A stretch of 13,217 bases of DNA, from assembly GCA_002506425.1 (NCBI GenBank), contig DAXO01000025.1, positions 1-13,217 of the forward strand, read 5' to 3'. Numbering within the stretch: the first letter of the stretch is position 1; each line of letters opens with the position of its first letter. Below are positions 6,484 through 13,217 of the stretch, piece by piece. This stretch comes from Methanomassiliicoccaceae archaeon UBA480 (GTDB taxonomy: Archaea; Thermoplasmatota; Thermoplasmata; Methanomassiliicoccales; Methanomethylophilaceae). The position numbers and the translations under genes are program-made. Below the pieces are notes generated by a model. That model was not told the origin of the DNA. It saw nothing but the letters and a program-made list of their open reading frames with translations, and did no database searches.

Positions 6484-7716
6484 TCAGATGGAGCTCACAG
6501 GCAGCGCGAAGACTCCTTCCTTCACAGGATATGCGTCGCGGCACAGGCACAGGATGCATGATTCTTCCATCCTGTAGACGGATCCCTTCAGTCTGTCGAA
6601 CGATTTCGCATCCCTCGCCTCGAACCTCATCCCCGCCTTGCATTCCACCAGCGTCAGCCCCCCGTTCCTGAGAATGACCAGGTCGATCTCGTTGTTCGAG
6701 GAGTCCCGGTAGAAGTAGAATCCTGCTTCCTCCCCGTTGTTCCTGTAGGATTTGATAATCTCGTTCACCATGAACGTCTCGACCATGGGGCCTGCGAGGT
6801 ATCCCGCGCGCAATGTCGCGGGATCGAACACCTTCGACAGATAGCATGCGAGCCCTGTGTCGCAGAAATAGAGTTTCGGATGCCTGACGATCCTTTTGGT
6901 CGCAGATCTCTCATAGTACGGCTGGAGCAGATGGACGATGCCGCCTGTCTGGAGCACGCTCATCCAGGATTTCACGGTGACGGCGCTGACGCCGACCGCT
7001 TTGGCTATCGTCTCGTACACCAGCTCCTGTCCCGTGAGGGATGCGGCGAGCTCGAGGAACGCCTCGAACTTCGACCTGTCCTTGAGGTTTATGATCTGAG
7101 AGACGTCGCGCTCGATGTACGACGACACATAGTCGGCGTAGAAGGTGGACGACTTCAGCTCCTTTTTCGCATGGAGCTCCGGGTACGAGCCGCGCACAAT
7201 CAGCGAGAAGACGTCTTCGGGGGTCAGCGGGCACTCCGCGGCTCTCTTGTTGTTCAGCAGTGGATCAACTGCGAATGGAATCTCCTTCCTTTCATGGATC
7301 TCGCTCAGGCTCAGCGGCGACATCTCGATGATGGACACGCGGCCCGCCATCGATTGGGTGACCCCTTCCATGAGGTTGTATGCCTGGCTCCCCGTCAGGA
7401 TGTACATCCCTTCTGCTTCTCTGCCTTCGGCCCTCGTCCTGTCCACGGAGGCTTCTATCGAATCGAATAGCACCGGGGCGTATTGCACCTCGTCGATTAT
7501 CACCGGGGCCGGGTGCGCCGACAGGAAGTACTCCGGGTCATCGTTCGCTGCCCTGCGATGAGCGGGCTCCGCCAGCGAGACATAGCCGAATCTATGCTTC
7601 TTCGCGATTTCCAGGCATACGGTCGTCTTTCCGCATTGGCGCGGACCCGTTATGAGGACCACGGGCTTCAGAGCAATGCGCTCCTCGATGAGAGGCAGGA
7701 CCGTACGCGGTATCAT
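6484..7716 (-). CDS. AAA_14/DUF4143 family ATPase (first of a tandem pair by position)
   Basis: A 410-residue two-part protein. The N-terminal AAA domain has Walker A GPRQCGKT (24-31), Walker B VIIDEVQ (72-78) and a sensor-like YILTGSQ (105-111). A small helix-turn-helix-like stretch follows (TIAKAVGVSAVTVKSWMSVL, 236-255). The C-terminal DUF4143 region has a PD-(D/E)XK-like arrangement: VETFMVNEI (E313), EIDLVI (D345) and VECK (E358, K360). All key residues are present and the length is normal, so the gene appears intact. The ATG at 7716 is preceded by a strong TATA-like sequence and no SD. The biological role of this widespread family is not established; DNA-related, membrane-associated and defence roles have been suggested without proof. 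It converges on nadX. Confidence 0.87.
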   Translation of the reverse strand: MIPRTVLPLIEERIALKPVVLITGPRQCGKTTVCLEIAKKHRFGYVSLAEPAHRRAANDDPEYFLSAHPAPVIIDEVQYAPVLFDSIEASVDRTRAEGREAEGMYILTGSQAYNLMEGVTQSMAGRVSIIEMSPLSLSEIHERKEIPFAVDPLLNNKRAAECPLTPEDVFSLIVRGSYPELHAKKELKSSTFYADYVSSYIERDVSQIINLKDRSKFEAFLELAASLTGQELVYETIAKAVGVSAVTVKSWMSVLQTGGIVHLLQPYYERSATKRIVRHPKLYFCDTGLACYLSKVFDPATLRAGYLAGPMVETFMVNEIIKSYRNNGEEAGFYFYRDSSNNEIDLVILRNGGLTLVECKAGMRFEARDAKSFDRLKGSVYRMEESCILCLCRDAYPVKEGVFALPVSSI

Positions 7717-7736
7717 GGAAGTCGGAACGTCGTGAA

Positions 7737-7746
7737 ATTATATGTA
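7737..7746 (-). promoter_or_regulatory. TATA-like box for the 6484-7716 ATPase
   Basis: The minus strand reads TTACATATAA, centred about 25 nt upstream of the ATG at 7716. It lies in the 47-nt gap after the upstream ATPase's TAA. The two tandem ATPases may therefore be transcribed separately. Confidence 0.5.
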
Positions 7747-7763
7747 AATTCTGAAGTACAACT

Positions 7764-9140
7764 TTAGTTTTGCACGATTCTTGAATCATCGGGGGCAGCA
7801 GCCGTGCCGTTTTCCGTCCCTTCCGCGACATCCTTCAGCTTCCAGGCCATGCATGTAGGGATGGAAGTCGCCGTGCCCTCCTTGGGCGGGTTCCTGGACA
7901 GGACGATGGCCTTCTCAGGGGAGAATCTGTCGATGTAGAACTTCAGACTGGTCGCTCTGACCTTGGTTCCCGATTTGACTTCTATGGGAGCTGCCCCGTG
8001 TCCGGTCTGGATCAGGAAATCGACCTCGTATTTGCCGTCCCTCCAGTAGAATGGTTCCCTTCCGAAGGATGATACGATCTCGTTTAGGACGTAGTTCTCC
8101 GCTACCGCACCGCGGTAGCTGGAATCGGTCGCATCGTCCAGACTGTCATAAAGATATGCGGCCAGTCTTGCATCGGACATCCTGGAGAGCAGTCCGCAGT
8201 CGCAGACATAGAGCTTGAAACGGGATGCGTCGGCAGATGCGGCGAGCGGGATCGACGGCTTCTCCGTGCATACGACGCGGTGGACCAGATTCGCCGATTC
8301 GAGCCAGGAGACGGCATCATCCAAGCCTCTTCCGCGGCCGGATGCTTCCACACTGCTGTAGTAGAATCTGCCGTTCTCCTTTGCCAGCTGTACCGGGATG
8401 GATGTCCAGACCCTGTGGACCTTCATGGCCATGTCGTTCGGCACACGCTTGAGGAAATCCGCCGCGTACGAGTTCAGGATGCCGTCCTGCACTTTGGCCA
8501 CCGCCGATTCGTCGTGCGTGTCGATCCATGTCTGAACAGCCTCCGGCATCCCTCCGACGAAAAGGTATCTCCGGTACTCCTCGTTCAGTTCTCCCAGCAG
8601 GGCGTCGGAGACGTTCGGGTATTCCTCGTCGGCCCTCTCATAGAGCATGGACCTTCCGTTTGCTACGAGCCATTCGCGGAAGTTCATCGGTCTCATGACG
8701 AGCCTGTCCACCTTGCCGACCGGATACGATGCATTCTCTGCCCCGGGAAGCGAACCCGCCCCAACGATGTGGAGGTCTCTCATCTCCTCGCAGAAGTGCT
8801 TCAGCGATGCAATCGCGGCGGGACACGACTGGATCTCATCGAGAATCACGAGGGTGGATCCCGGTTTCGTGGTCGTTCCGAACACGGCCGAGAGGTCTTC
8901 GAGGATCCTCGAAGGATCCAGATCCCTGTCGAATACCTTGCAGGCGTTTTTGGAGCGTTCGAGGTCGACATAGAGGACATCCTCATAGGCTTCGGAACCG
9001 AATTCCTTCAACAGATAGGTCTTTCCGCATTGGCGGACGCCGCTGACCACCATCGGTTTTCTGGAGAGGTCGTCATGCCATCTCCTCAGTTCCGCCATCG
9101 CCTCGCGCCATATGGATCGCCAATCATACCGGCAATACAT
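7764..9140 (-). CDS. AAA_14/DUF4143 family ATPase (second of a tandem pair by position)
   Basis: A 458-residue protein from the ATG at 9140. Walker A is GVRQCGKT (34-41), Walker B LVILDEIQ (97-104), followed by VGAGSLPG and the YPVGKVDRLVMRPMNF block typical of this family. The DUF4143 half has AVAENYVLNEI (E348), YEVDFLI (D374) and PIEVKSG (E387, K389). It shares fold but little sequence with the 6484-7716 neighbour, so they are not a recent duplication. The frame is open to an ATG at 9209, but the family normally starts shortly before the WHDDLSRKPMV segment, and a TATA-like box lies 27 nt upstream of 9140; ATG 9098 is a shorter alternative. The last 20 or so residues (GTENGTAAAPDDS) look disordered. 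Function unknown. Confidence 0.85.
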   Translation of the reverse strand: MYCRYDWRSIWREAMAELRRWHDDLSRKPMVVSGVRQCGKTYLLKEFGSEAYEDVLYVDLERSKNACKVFDRDLDPSRILEDLSAVFGTTTKPGSTLVILDEIQSCPAAIASLKHFCEEMRDLHIVGAGSLPGAENASYPVGKVDRLVMRPMNFREWLVANGRSMLYERADEEYPNVSDALLGELNEEYRRYLFVGGMPEAVQTWIDTHDESAVAKVQDGILNSYAADFLKRVPNDMAMKVHRVWTSIPVQLAKENGRFYYSSVEASGRGRGLDDAVSWLESANLVHRVVCTEKPSIPLAASADASRFKLYVCDCGLLSRMSDARLAAYLYDSLDDATDSSYRGAVAENYVLNEIVSSFGREPFYWRDGKYEVDFLIQTGHGAAPIEVKSGTKVRATSLKFYIDRFSPEKAIVLSRNPPKEGTATSIPTCMAWKLKDVAEGTENGTAAAPDDSRIVQN

Positions 9141-9158
9141 GTAACGTGTGGCACTGAT

Positions 9159-9198
9159 TTCTGGAAATATCGTGTACAAATGGCAATAATTTCCAGAA
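9159..9198. repeat. Perfect 10-bp inverted repeat in the divergent promoter region, candidate operator
   Basis: TTCTGGAAAT (9159-9168) and ATTTCCAGAA (9189-9198) are exact reverse complements separated by 20 nt. Arm centres are 30 nt apart, close to three helical turns, so two dimers or a long dimer could bind one face of the DNA. The left arm covers the minus-strand TATA box. A shorter dyad (TCGAAA at 9222-9227 with TTTCGA at 9237-9242) follows towards the peptidase promoter. Confidence 0.5.
9165..9170 (-). promoter_or_regulatory. TATA-like box for the 7764-9140 ATPase
   Basis: The minus strand reads ATATTT, centred about 27 nt upstream of ATG 9140. It overlaps the left arm of the inverted repeat at 9159-9198, so a protein bound there would block this promoter. 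Confidence 0.4.
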
Positions 9199-9284
9199 TT
9201 GTCTGCCATTCCGTCCGGATATCGAAAGAATCCGTGTTTCGAACCAGCTCTCCAGAGGAATCCGGATCTCTCCTGTCCTACGCC

Positions 9285-9290
9285 TTATCT
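9285..9290 (+). promoter_or_regulatory. TATA-like box for the peptidase operon
   Basis: TTATCT is centred 25-26 nt upstream of the ATG at 9313. It supports that start over the in-frame upstream ATG at 9199, whose extra 38 residues are unlike the family. Confidence 0.4.
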
Positions 9291-9312
9291 ACGGAGTCGC
9301 CGATGTCCGGTC

Positions 9313-10395
9313 ATGCAGAAGACGAGGGCCGAGAGGCTCATGGAGAACGCAGAGGGAATGGATGCCGTCGTCATAGCCAACGACGGGGAGCCGTTCCTCG
9401 ATTCGGCATTCTGGTACGTTACAGGACAGACCTCCGGAACGTTCGAAGGTAGCTTCGCGATAGTCGGGCCCAACGGGCTCGACGTCATCGTGAGCATCCT
9501 CGAGGAGGAGGGTGCCCGCCAGGGCGAAGGGAACATCCACGTCTATCACGACAGGAAGGAGCGGGACCAGTTCATCAAGGATGCCCTCAAGGGATGCTCC
9601 AAGGTCGGATTCAATGTGAACAGCGTCTCGTACGCAGCTGCGGAGTACGTCCGCAAGACCGCCGAGATCGAGATCGTCAACGCCTCCAAGGCGATAGGCG
9701 ACACGGTGTCCGTCAAGGACGAGAAGGAGATCGAGGCCACCAGGAAGGCGTGCAGGATATCCTCGCAGGTGGCCGCCGAGATCCCCGACATGCTTTCCGA
9801 AGGCGTCTCCGAGAGGGAGGTCGCCGCCAGGATGGACAACCGCATGCGCGAGCTCGGAGGAACCGGGAACGCGTTCGACACCATCGCCGCCTTCGGCGCA
9901 TGGTCTTCCATGCCCCATCACATGCCCTGCGACTACAGGCTTCAGAGAGGAGATGCGGCCCTGTTCGACTTCGGGACCAAGTACGACAGGTACTGCTCTG
10001 ATATGACCCGCACCGTGTTCCTCGGGAAGCCGCAGGATGTTCTCGAAAGAGCGTACGACGTGGTCCTGAGGGCCCAGGAAGCCGGAATCGCCGAATACCG
10101 CGCCGGAGCCAAGGCCTGCGAGGCCGATCTCGCAGCCAGGAAGATAATCGATGAATCCGAGTTCAAGGGCCGCTTCATACATTCGTTCGGCCACGGGATT
10201 GGGATGGACGTGCACCAGCACATCTCCGTCTCTCCCAGGTCCGAGGACGTCCTGAAGGCAGGGAACATAGTGTCCGCCGAGCCCGGAGTGTACATCCCCG
10301 GAGTCGGAGGGATAAGGATCGAGGACACCGTCCTCATAACCGAGAACGGCTGCGAGGTGCTCACCTCCTTCGATCATTCCTTCACGGTGGTATGA
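9313..10395 (+). CDS. pepQ: M24 family Xaa-Pro peptidase
   Basis: A 360-residue cytoplasmic metallopeptidase of the creatinase/prolidase fold, cleaving peptides with proline at the second position. The N-terminal creatinase-like domain (about 1-135) is followed by the pita-bread catalytic domain. All five metal ligands are present: D219 (FDFG), D230 (YCSDMTRT), H294 (FGHGIGMDVHQ), E323 (AEPGVYI) and E337 (GIRIED). The substrate-side histidine motif MPHHMP (200-205) is also there. Length fits prolidase or Xaa-Pro aminopeptidase; these cannot be told apart by sequence alone, so the symbol is provisional. The frame runs up to an ATG at 9199, but ATG 9313 (MQKTRAERLM) gives the normal N-terminus and has a TATA-like box at -26. 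The stop overlaps the tldD start (ATGA), so the two are translationally coupled. Confidence 0.9.
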   Translation: MQKTRAERLMENAEGMDAVVIANDGEPFLDSAFWYVTGQTSGTFEGSFAIVGPNGLDVIVSILEEEGARQGEGNIHVYHDRKERDQFIKDALKGCSKVGFNVNSVSYAAAEYVRKTAEIEIVNASKAIGDTVSVKDEKEIEATRKACRISSQVAAEIPDMLSEGVSEREVAARMDNRMRELGGTGNAFDTIAAFGAWSSMPHHMPCDYRLQRGDAALFDFGTKYDRYCSDMTRTVFLGKPQDVLERAYDVVLRAQEAGIAEYRAGAKACEADLAARKIIDESEFKGRFIHSFGHGIGMDVHQHISVSPRSEDVLKAGNIVSAEPGVYIPGVGGIRIEDTVLITENGCEVLTSFDHSFTVV

Positions 10396-11801
10396 TGGAG
10401 GCCGTCGTCGTAAAGGCGGAGCAGGCCCAGGACGTCCTCCATGCGGCAGTCGACAGGATGAGGGACCTCGGAGCGGAGTTCGCCGATGCGCGCTCCCAGA
10501 CAGTCAGGGTCACAGGGGTCAGCACCATCAACGGGGATATCAAGCAGCTCGTCCAGAGGAGCACCGGAGGCGTATGCCTCAGGGCTTGGACGGGGGGCCG
10601 CTGGGGATACGGGACGATAACGTCGTTCGACCGCGAAGCGGTTCTCAGAGCCGCGGAGGATGCCGTGTCTAATTCGAAGGGCGACGGCATCCCCGGCCTG
10701 GAGCTGGAGCCTTCCACCGTCACGGGTTCGTACCGCGCCAAGGTCAGGATACATCCCGATTCAGTCGATCTGTCGGAGAAGGTCTCCGCCGCGCTCGATC
10801 TCGACAGGGCCCAGGCCGTGGACGACCGCATCATCAACCGCGCCGGAGCATACTCGGAGGAGGTCAAGACCAACGCGCTGGTGAATTCCGCAGGCTCCGA
10901 CCTGAACTGGGAGGAGGTCCGCACCATATGCCGCGCAATGTCGATCGCCGCCGACGGGCAGAGGATGGAGCAGTACTACGAGGGTCCGGACAGCACGAAG
11001 GGATTCGAGGTCGTGAAGGACTCCGACCTCGAGGAGATCGGCCGCACCGCGGCCAGGGAGGCCATCGCGACCCTTTCCGCAGACCGCGCCCCGTCGGGAA
11101 GCATGACCGTCATCTCCGACCCGATGGTCTCCGGCCTCCTGGCCCACGAGGCCATGGGACACGCGTCCGAAGGCGACGAGATAACCAAGAAGCGCTCGTT
11201 CCTCACGGGAATGGTCGGAAGGCGTGTCGCATCCGACATCATCACGATGTACGACGACGGCACGGTGCCCGGAGCCCACGGCTCCATACCGTTCGACGAC
11301 GAGGGCACCCCCTCGTCGAAGGTCACCATCATAGACCGCGGGGAGTACAAGGGCTACATGCACAGCCTCGAGACCGCCTCCAGGCTCGGTTGCCGCCCGA
11401 CCGGCAACGGAAGAGCGGAGGACGCCGGGAAGAGGGTGTGGGTCAGGATGACCAACACGTTCTTCGGTCCGGGCGAGTGGGACAAGGACGAGATCGTAGC
11501 CGACACTAAGGAAGGCATCCTCTGCGACAAGATGCTCAACGGAATGGAGGATCCCGTCGGCGGATGCTTCGAAGCCAAGTGTCTCCGCGGGTATCTGATA
11601 AGGAACGGGGAGATCGTGAAGCCCGTCCAATCCTTCACGCTCACAGGGAAGTCCATAGACATCCTCTCCTCCGCGGATGCTCTCTCCAAAGAGGTCGTTC
11701 TCGATGGAGGGATGTGCGGCAAGGGCATAGAGGACTGGGTCCGCGTCTCGACCGGAGGTCCGTACATGCGCGCAAGGATGATCGTGGGGGGAGGACAGTG
11801 A
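10392..11801 (+). CDS. tldD: TldD, zinc metalloprotease subunit
   Basis: A 469-residue catalytic subunit of the TldD/TldE heterodimer, which degrades or trims small unfolded or modified peptides inside the complex's chamber. The zinc motif HExxxH is at H252-E253 and H257 (LLAHEAMGHASEGDE), and the C-terminal cysteine ligand is in MCGKG (C442). Other family blocks are the FDDEGTPSSKVTIIDRG segment (301-317), MTNTFFGPGEW, EGILCDKMLNG and GGCFEAKCLRGYLIRNGE, then the closing STGGPYMRARMIVGG. Length fits (450-480). ATG 10392 overlaps the upstream stop by 4 nt with GGTGG just before it; the adjacent ATG at 10395 is an equal alternative start. In bacteria the pair matures microcins and acts on the CcdA antitoxin; the archaeal substrate is unknown. 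Confidence 0.94.
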   Translation: MMEAVVVKAEQAQDVLHAAVDRMRDLGAEFADARSQTVRVTGVSTINGDIKQLVQRSTGGVCLRAWTGGRWGYGTITSFDREAVLRAAEDAVSNSKGDGIPGLELEPSTVTGSYRAKVRIHPDSVDLSEKVSAALDLDRAQAVDDRIINRAGAYSEEVKTNALVNSAGSDLNWEEVRTICRAMSIAADGQRMEQYYEGPDSTKGFEVVKDSDLEEIGRTAAREAIATLSADRAPSGSMTVISDPMVSGLLAHEAMGHASEGDEITKKRSFLTGMVGRRVASDIITMYDDGTVPGAHGSIPFDDEGTPSSKVTIIDRGEYKGYMHSLETASRLGCRPTGNGRAEDAGKRVWVRMTNTFFGPGEWDKDEIVADTKEGILCDKMLNGMEDPVGGCFEAKCLRGYLIRNGEIVKPVQSFTLTGKSIDILSSADALSKEVVLDGGMCGKGIEDWVRVSTGGPYMRARMIVGGGQ

Positions 11802-13120
11802 GCATCGACCCCTATGTGGAGAAGGCCCTCCGCACCGTCGAGGGCTACGAGCAGACCGAGGCGTATGCATCGGAATCCGTCATCCATACGGTGTACATCG
11901 ACGGCACCCGCATCAGCAACATCGAGACCAAGAGGGAGTCCGGCCTGATGATCCGCATAATGGACGGCGGACGCCAGGGCAAGGCATCCGTCGTTCTCGG
12001 AGGAGACTCCTCCGTTCCCGAATGCGCCAGGATGGCCGAGAACGTGCTCCGCTTCTCTCCCGAGAGCGCGGAGAAGAGGTCCTTCGCCGTGCCCGGGAAG
12101 GCGAGGATCGCGAGCCCCGATGTCTGGGACAGGAAGGTGGAGGATGTCACGCCCGACACCCTGAGGGAGCTGGCCAGGGGACTGATCGACTGCTGCGACG
12201 TGGATATCCCGAGGGCGCAGATACGCGTCTCCACCAACGTTTCCAGAGTGATGAACGGCAACGGCGTCGACGCATCCCACAGGAGCACGCTGGTATACGG
12301 GCACTTCACATCCATGTTCAGAGGCGAGCATCCCGGCGAGGGCGCGGAGACCTTCCACGGCACGCACCTCGACATCCCTCTCGAATCCATAGGGGAGTCC
12401 CTCTCCAGGCAGGCGAAGGATTCCGCCACGGCCAAGGGATTCGACGGGCACGAATCGCTCTCCATGATACTGCCTCCGGGGCAGCTGGGCGAGATGCTGC
12501 TAACATCGATGGGCGCTGCGGTCAACGGCGAGAACGTCAAGTACGGAAGGAGCGTCTGGAAGGATTCCGTCGGAAGCCCGGTGGCATCCGAGAAGCTCAC
12601 CGTGACGGACGATCCGACCGTCTCCGCTCCGCTTTCCTGCGTCTTCGACGACGAGGGGACCCCTTCGGACAGGCGCACAGTCATCGAGAACGGCGTCCTC
12701 AGGTCGTTCCTGAGGGATTCGTTCTGCGGCGAGAGCACCGGGAACGGCATGAGACGTTCGAGCGTGGAGGCCCAGGGAGCCTTCGAGAGGACGCCGATCG
12801 TCAAGCCCCTCAACATGACCGTGTCTCCTGGGAGATACTCCAGGGAGGACATCATCGCTCAGACGGACAGCGGGATCCTGGTGGAGAGGTTCGCCAATCC
12901 GGAAGCCGACGAGCTGTCCGGCAGGTTCGGACTGAACGTCCGCTGCGGCTACATCATCAGGAAGGGCGAGATCGCAGGGGTCGTCAACAACTCCCTGCTG
13001 ATGGGAAACATGTTCGATGCGCTGAAGAGCATCGAGATGATCGGGAACGATCCGGTGCAGACCGGCGTCCTGAATGTTCCTACCATGTCCTTCTCCGGAA
13101 CGGAGCTGGCCGGGAATTGA
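11798..13120 (+). CDS. tldE: TldE (PmbA), non-catalytic partner of TldD
   Basis: A 440-residue homologue of TldD that lacks the HExxxH zinc site and pairs with it to form the active heterodimer. Family features include an N-terminal NIETKRESGLMIRI region, LLTSMGAAVNGENVKYGRS around residues 230-250, SVWKDSVG, then VFDDEGTPSDRRTVIENGVL, which mirrors the TldD block, and the GRFGLNVRCGYIIRKGE and NNSLLMGNMFDALKSI segments near the end. The frame is open upstream to 11564, but the GTG at 11798 overlaps the tldD stop (GTGA) and has a strong GGGGGAGG SD about 5 nt upstream, which decides the start. It is the last gene of the operon: a long hairpin begins 5 nt after the stop codon. Confidence 0.93.
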   Translation: MSIDPYVEKALRTVEGYEQTEAYASESVIHTVYIDGTRISNIETKRESGLMIRIMDGGRQGKASVVLGGDSSVPECARMAENVLRFSPESAEKRSFAVPGKARIASPDVWDRKVEDVTPDTLRELARGLIDCCDVDIPRAQIRVSTNVSRVMNGNGVDASHRSTLVYGHFTSMFRGEHPGEGAETFHGTHLDIPLESIGESLSRQAKDSATAKGFDGHESLSMILPPGQLGEMLLTSMGAAVNGENVKYGRSVWKDSVGSPVASEKLTVTDDPTVSAPLSCVFDDEGTPSDRRTVIENGVLRSFLRDSFCGESTGNGMRRSSVEAQGAFERTPIVKPLNMTVSPGRYSREDIIAQTDSGILVERFANPEADELSGRFGLNVRCGYIIRKGEIAGVVNNSLLMGNMFDALKSIEMIGNDPVQTGVLNVPTMSFSGTELAGN

Positions 13121-13124
13121 AACC

Positions 13125-13158
13125 GATCGGAGCGGCGCGGAGAAGCGCCGTTCCGGTC
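13125..13158. terminator. Strong 14-bp hairpin terminator after tldE
   Basis: Positions 13125-13138 pair with 13145-13158 (14 pairs including two G-U) around a 6-nt GGAGAA loop; the inner CGGCGC/GCGCCG part is perfect. A pyrimidine-rich run (ATCCTTTCCTTT) follows on the plus strand. It ends the peptidase operon, and its right arm reaches the stop codon of the convergent minus-strand frame. Confidence 0.7.
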
Positions 13159-13217
13159 ATCCTTTCCTTTCGGAGAGGTATCTCCTTCCATTCTCGGTCG
13201 TGCGGTATCTCTGATTC
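13157..13217 (-). CDS. Partial C-terminus of a probable winged-helix protein (cut by window edge)
   Basis: Reading the minus strand in from the right edge, one frame gives NQRYRTTENGRRYLSERKG and then TGA (13157-13159). The RYRTTENGRRYLS pattern resembles the last wing and helix of archaeal winged helix-turn-helix regulators, which often end in 'Y-x-(L/I)-T-E-x-G-x-x-(F/Y)-L'. Only 19 residues are visible, so this is a tentative identification. If real, the gene converges on tldE and shares its terminator. It lies on the opposite strand from the peptidase operon, with the rest outside the window. Confidence 0.4.
   Translation of the reverse strand, partial: NQRYRTTENGRRYLSERKG

Noticed and set aside
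8280..9452. 390-codon plus-strand frame antisense to the DUF4143 ATPase
   Set aside because: The minus strand has intact Walker and nuclease-fold motifs, while this frame has none.
9289..10377. 362-codon minus-strand frame antisense to the M24 peptidase
   Set aside because: It is an antisense shadow; all metal ligands of the peptidase are on the plus strand.
1..13217. CRISPR arrays, insertion sequences, rRNA or complete tRNA genes
   Set aside because: No regularly spaced repeats, transposase motifs, terminal inverted repeats or RNA-gene signatures were found on reading both strands.

Overview
The window looks like a moderately GC-rich archaeal chromosome segment, most plausibly an anaerobic member of the Thermoplasmata / Methanomassiliicoccales type. 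That placement is inference: no rRNA or methanogenesis marker is present. The support is that every first-of-operon gene has a TATA-like hexamer centred about 24-28 nt upstream of its start codon and no good Shine-Dalgarno (SD) site, as expected for archaeal leaderless transcripts. Internal operon genes do have SD sites or 4-nt overlaps. Arginine AGG codons are common, and NadX, TldD/TldE and AAA/DUF4143 proteins are all familiar in such genomes.

Layout. (1) 1-198: an upstream terminator-like hairpin, then a gene-free, hairpin-rich stretch. (2) 199-3580, plus strand: a compact thiamine-thiazole operon, thiS-thiG-thiH-tenI-like, followed by an HD-domain phosphohydrolase. This is the bacterial-type, anaerobic (ThiH, tyrosine-dependent) thiazole route. 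The fourth gene looks more like the thiazole tautomerase TenI than thiamine-phosphate synthase ThiE. (3) 2918-5293, minus strand: a large AAA-ATPase-like/PD-(D/E)XK protein whose reading frame has lost a normal stop and runs antisense through the whole HD gene. (4) 5294-5629: gene-free, AT-richer, holding the promoters of the genes on either side and a small inverted repeat. (5) 5630-6436, plus strand: L-aspartate dehydrogenase (nadX), followed by a hairpin between convergent genes. (6) 6484-9140, minus strand: two tandem, different ATPases of the AAA_14/DUF4143 type. (7) 9141-9312: a divergent promoter region with a perfect 10-bp inverted repeat overlapping the minus-strand TATA box. (8) 9313-13120, plus strand: an overlapping peptidase operon of an M24 Xaa-Pro peptidase, tldD and tldE (pmbA), closed by a strong 14-bp hairpin terminator. 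(9) 13157-13217, minus strand: the last codons of a probable winged-helix protein cut off by the window edge.

How the genes work together. ThiS carries the sulfur, ThiH makes dehydroglycine from tyrosine, ThiG builds the thiazole, and the TenI-like protein would aromatise it. The ThiS-activating enzyme (ThiF), the pyrimidine branch and the coupling enzyme (ThiE or ThiN) are not in this window. NadX would feed iminoaspartate to NAD synthesis. The M24 peptidase and TldD/TldE form a translationally coupled peptide-processing set. Between these plus-strand housekeeping units sit three unrelated minus-strand ATPase-nuclease-fold fusions, which give the middle of the window an accessory character.
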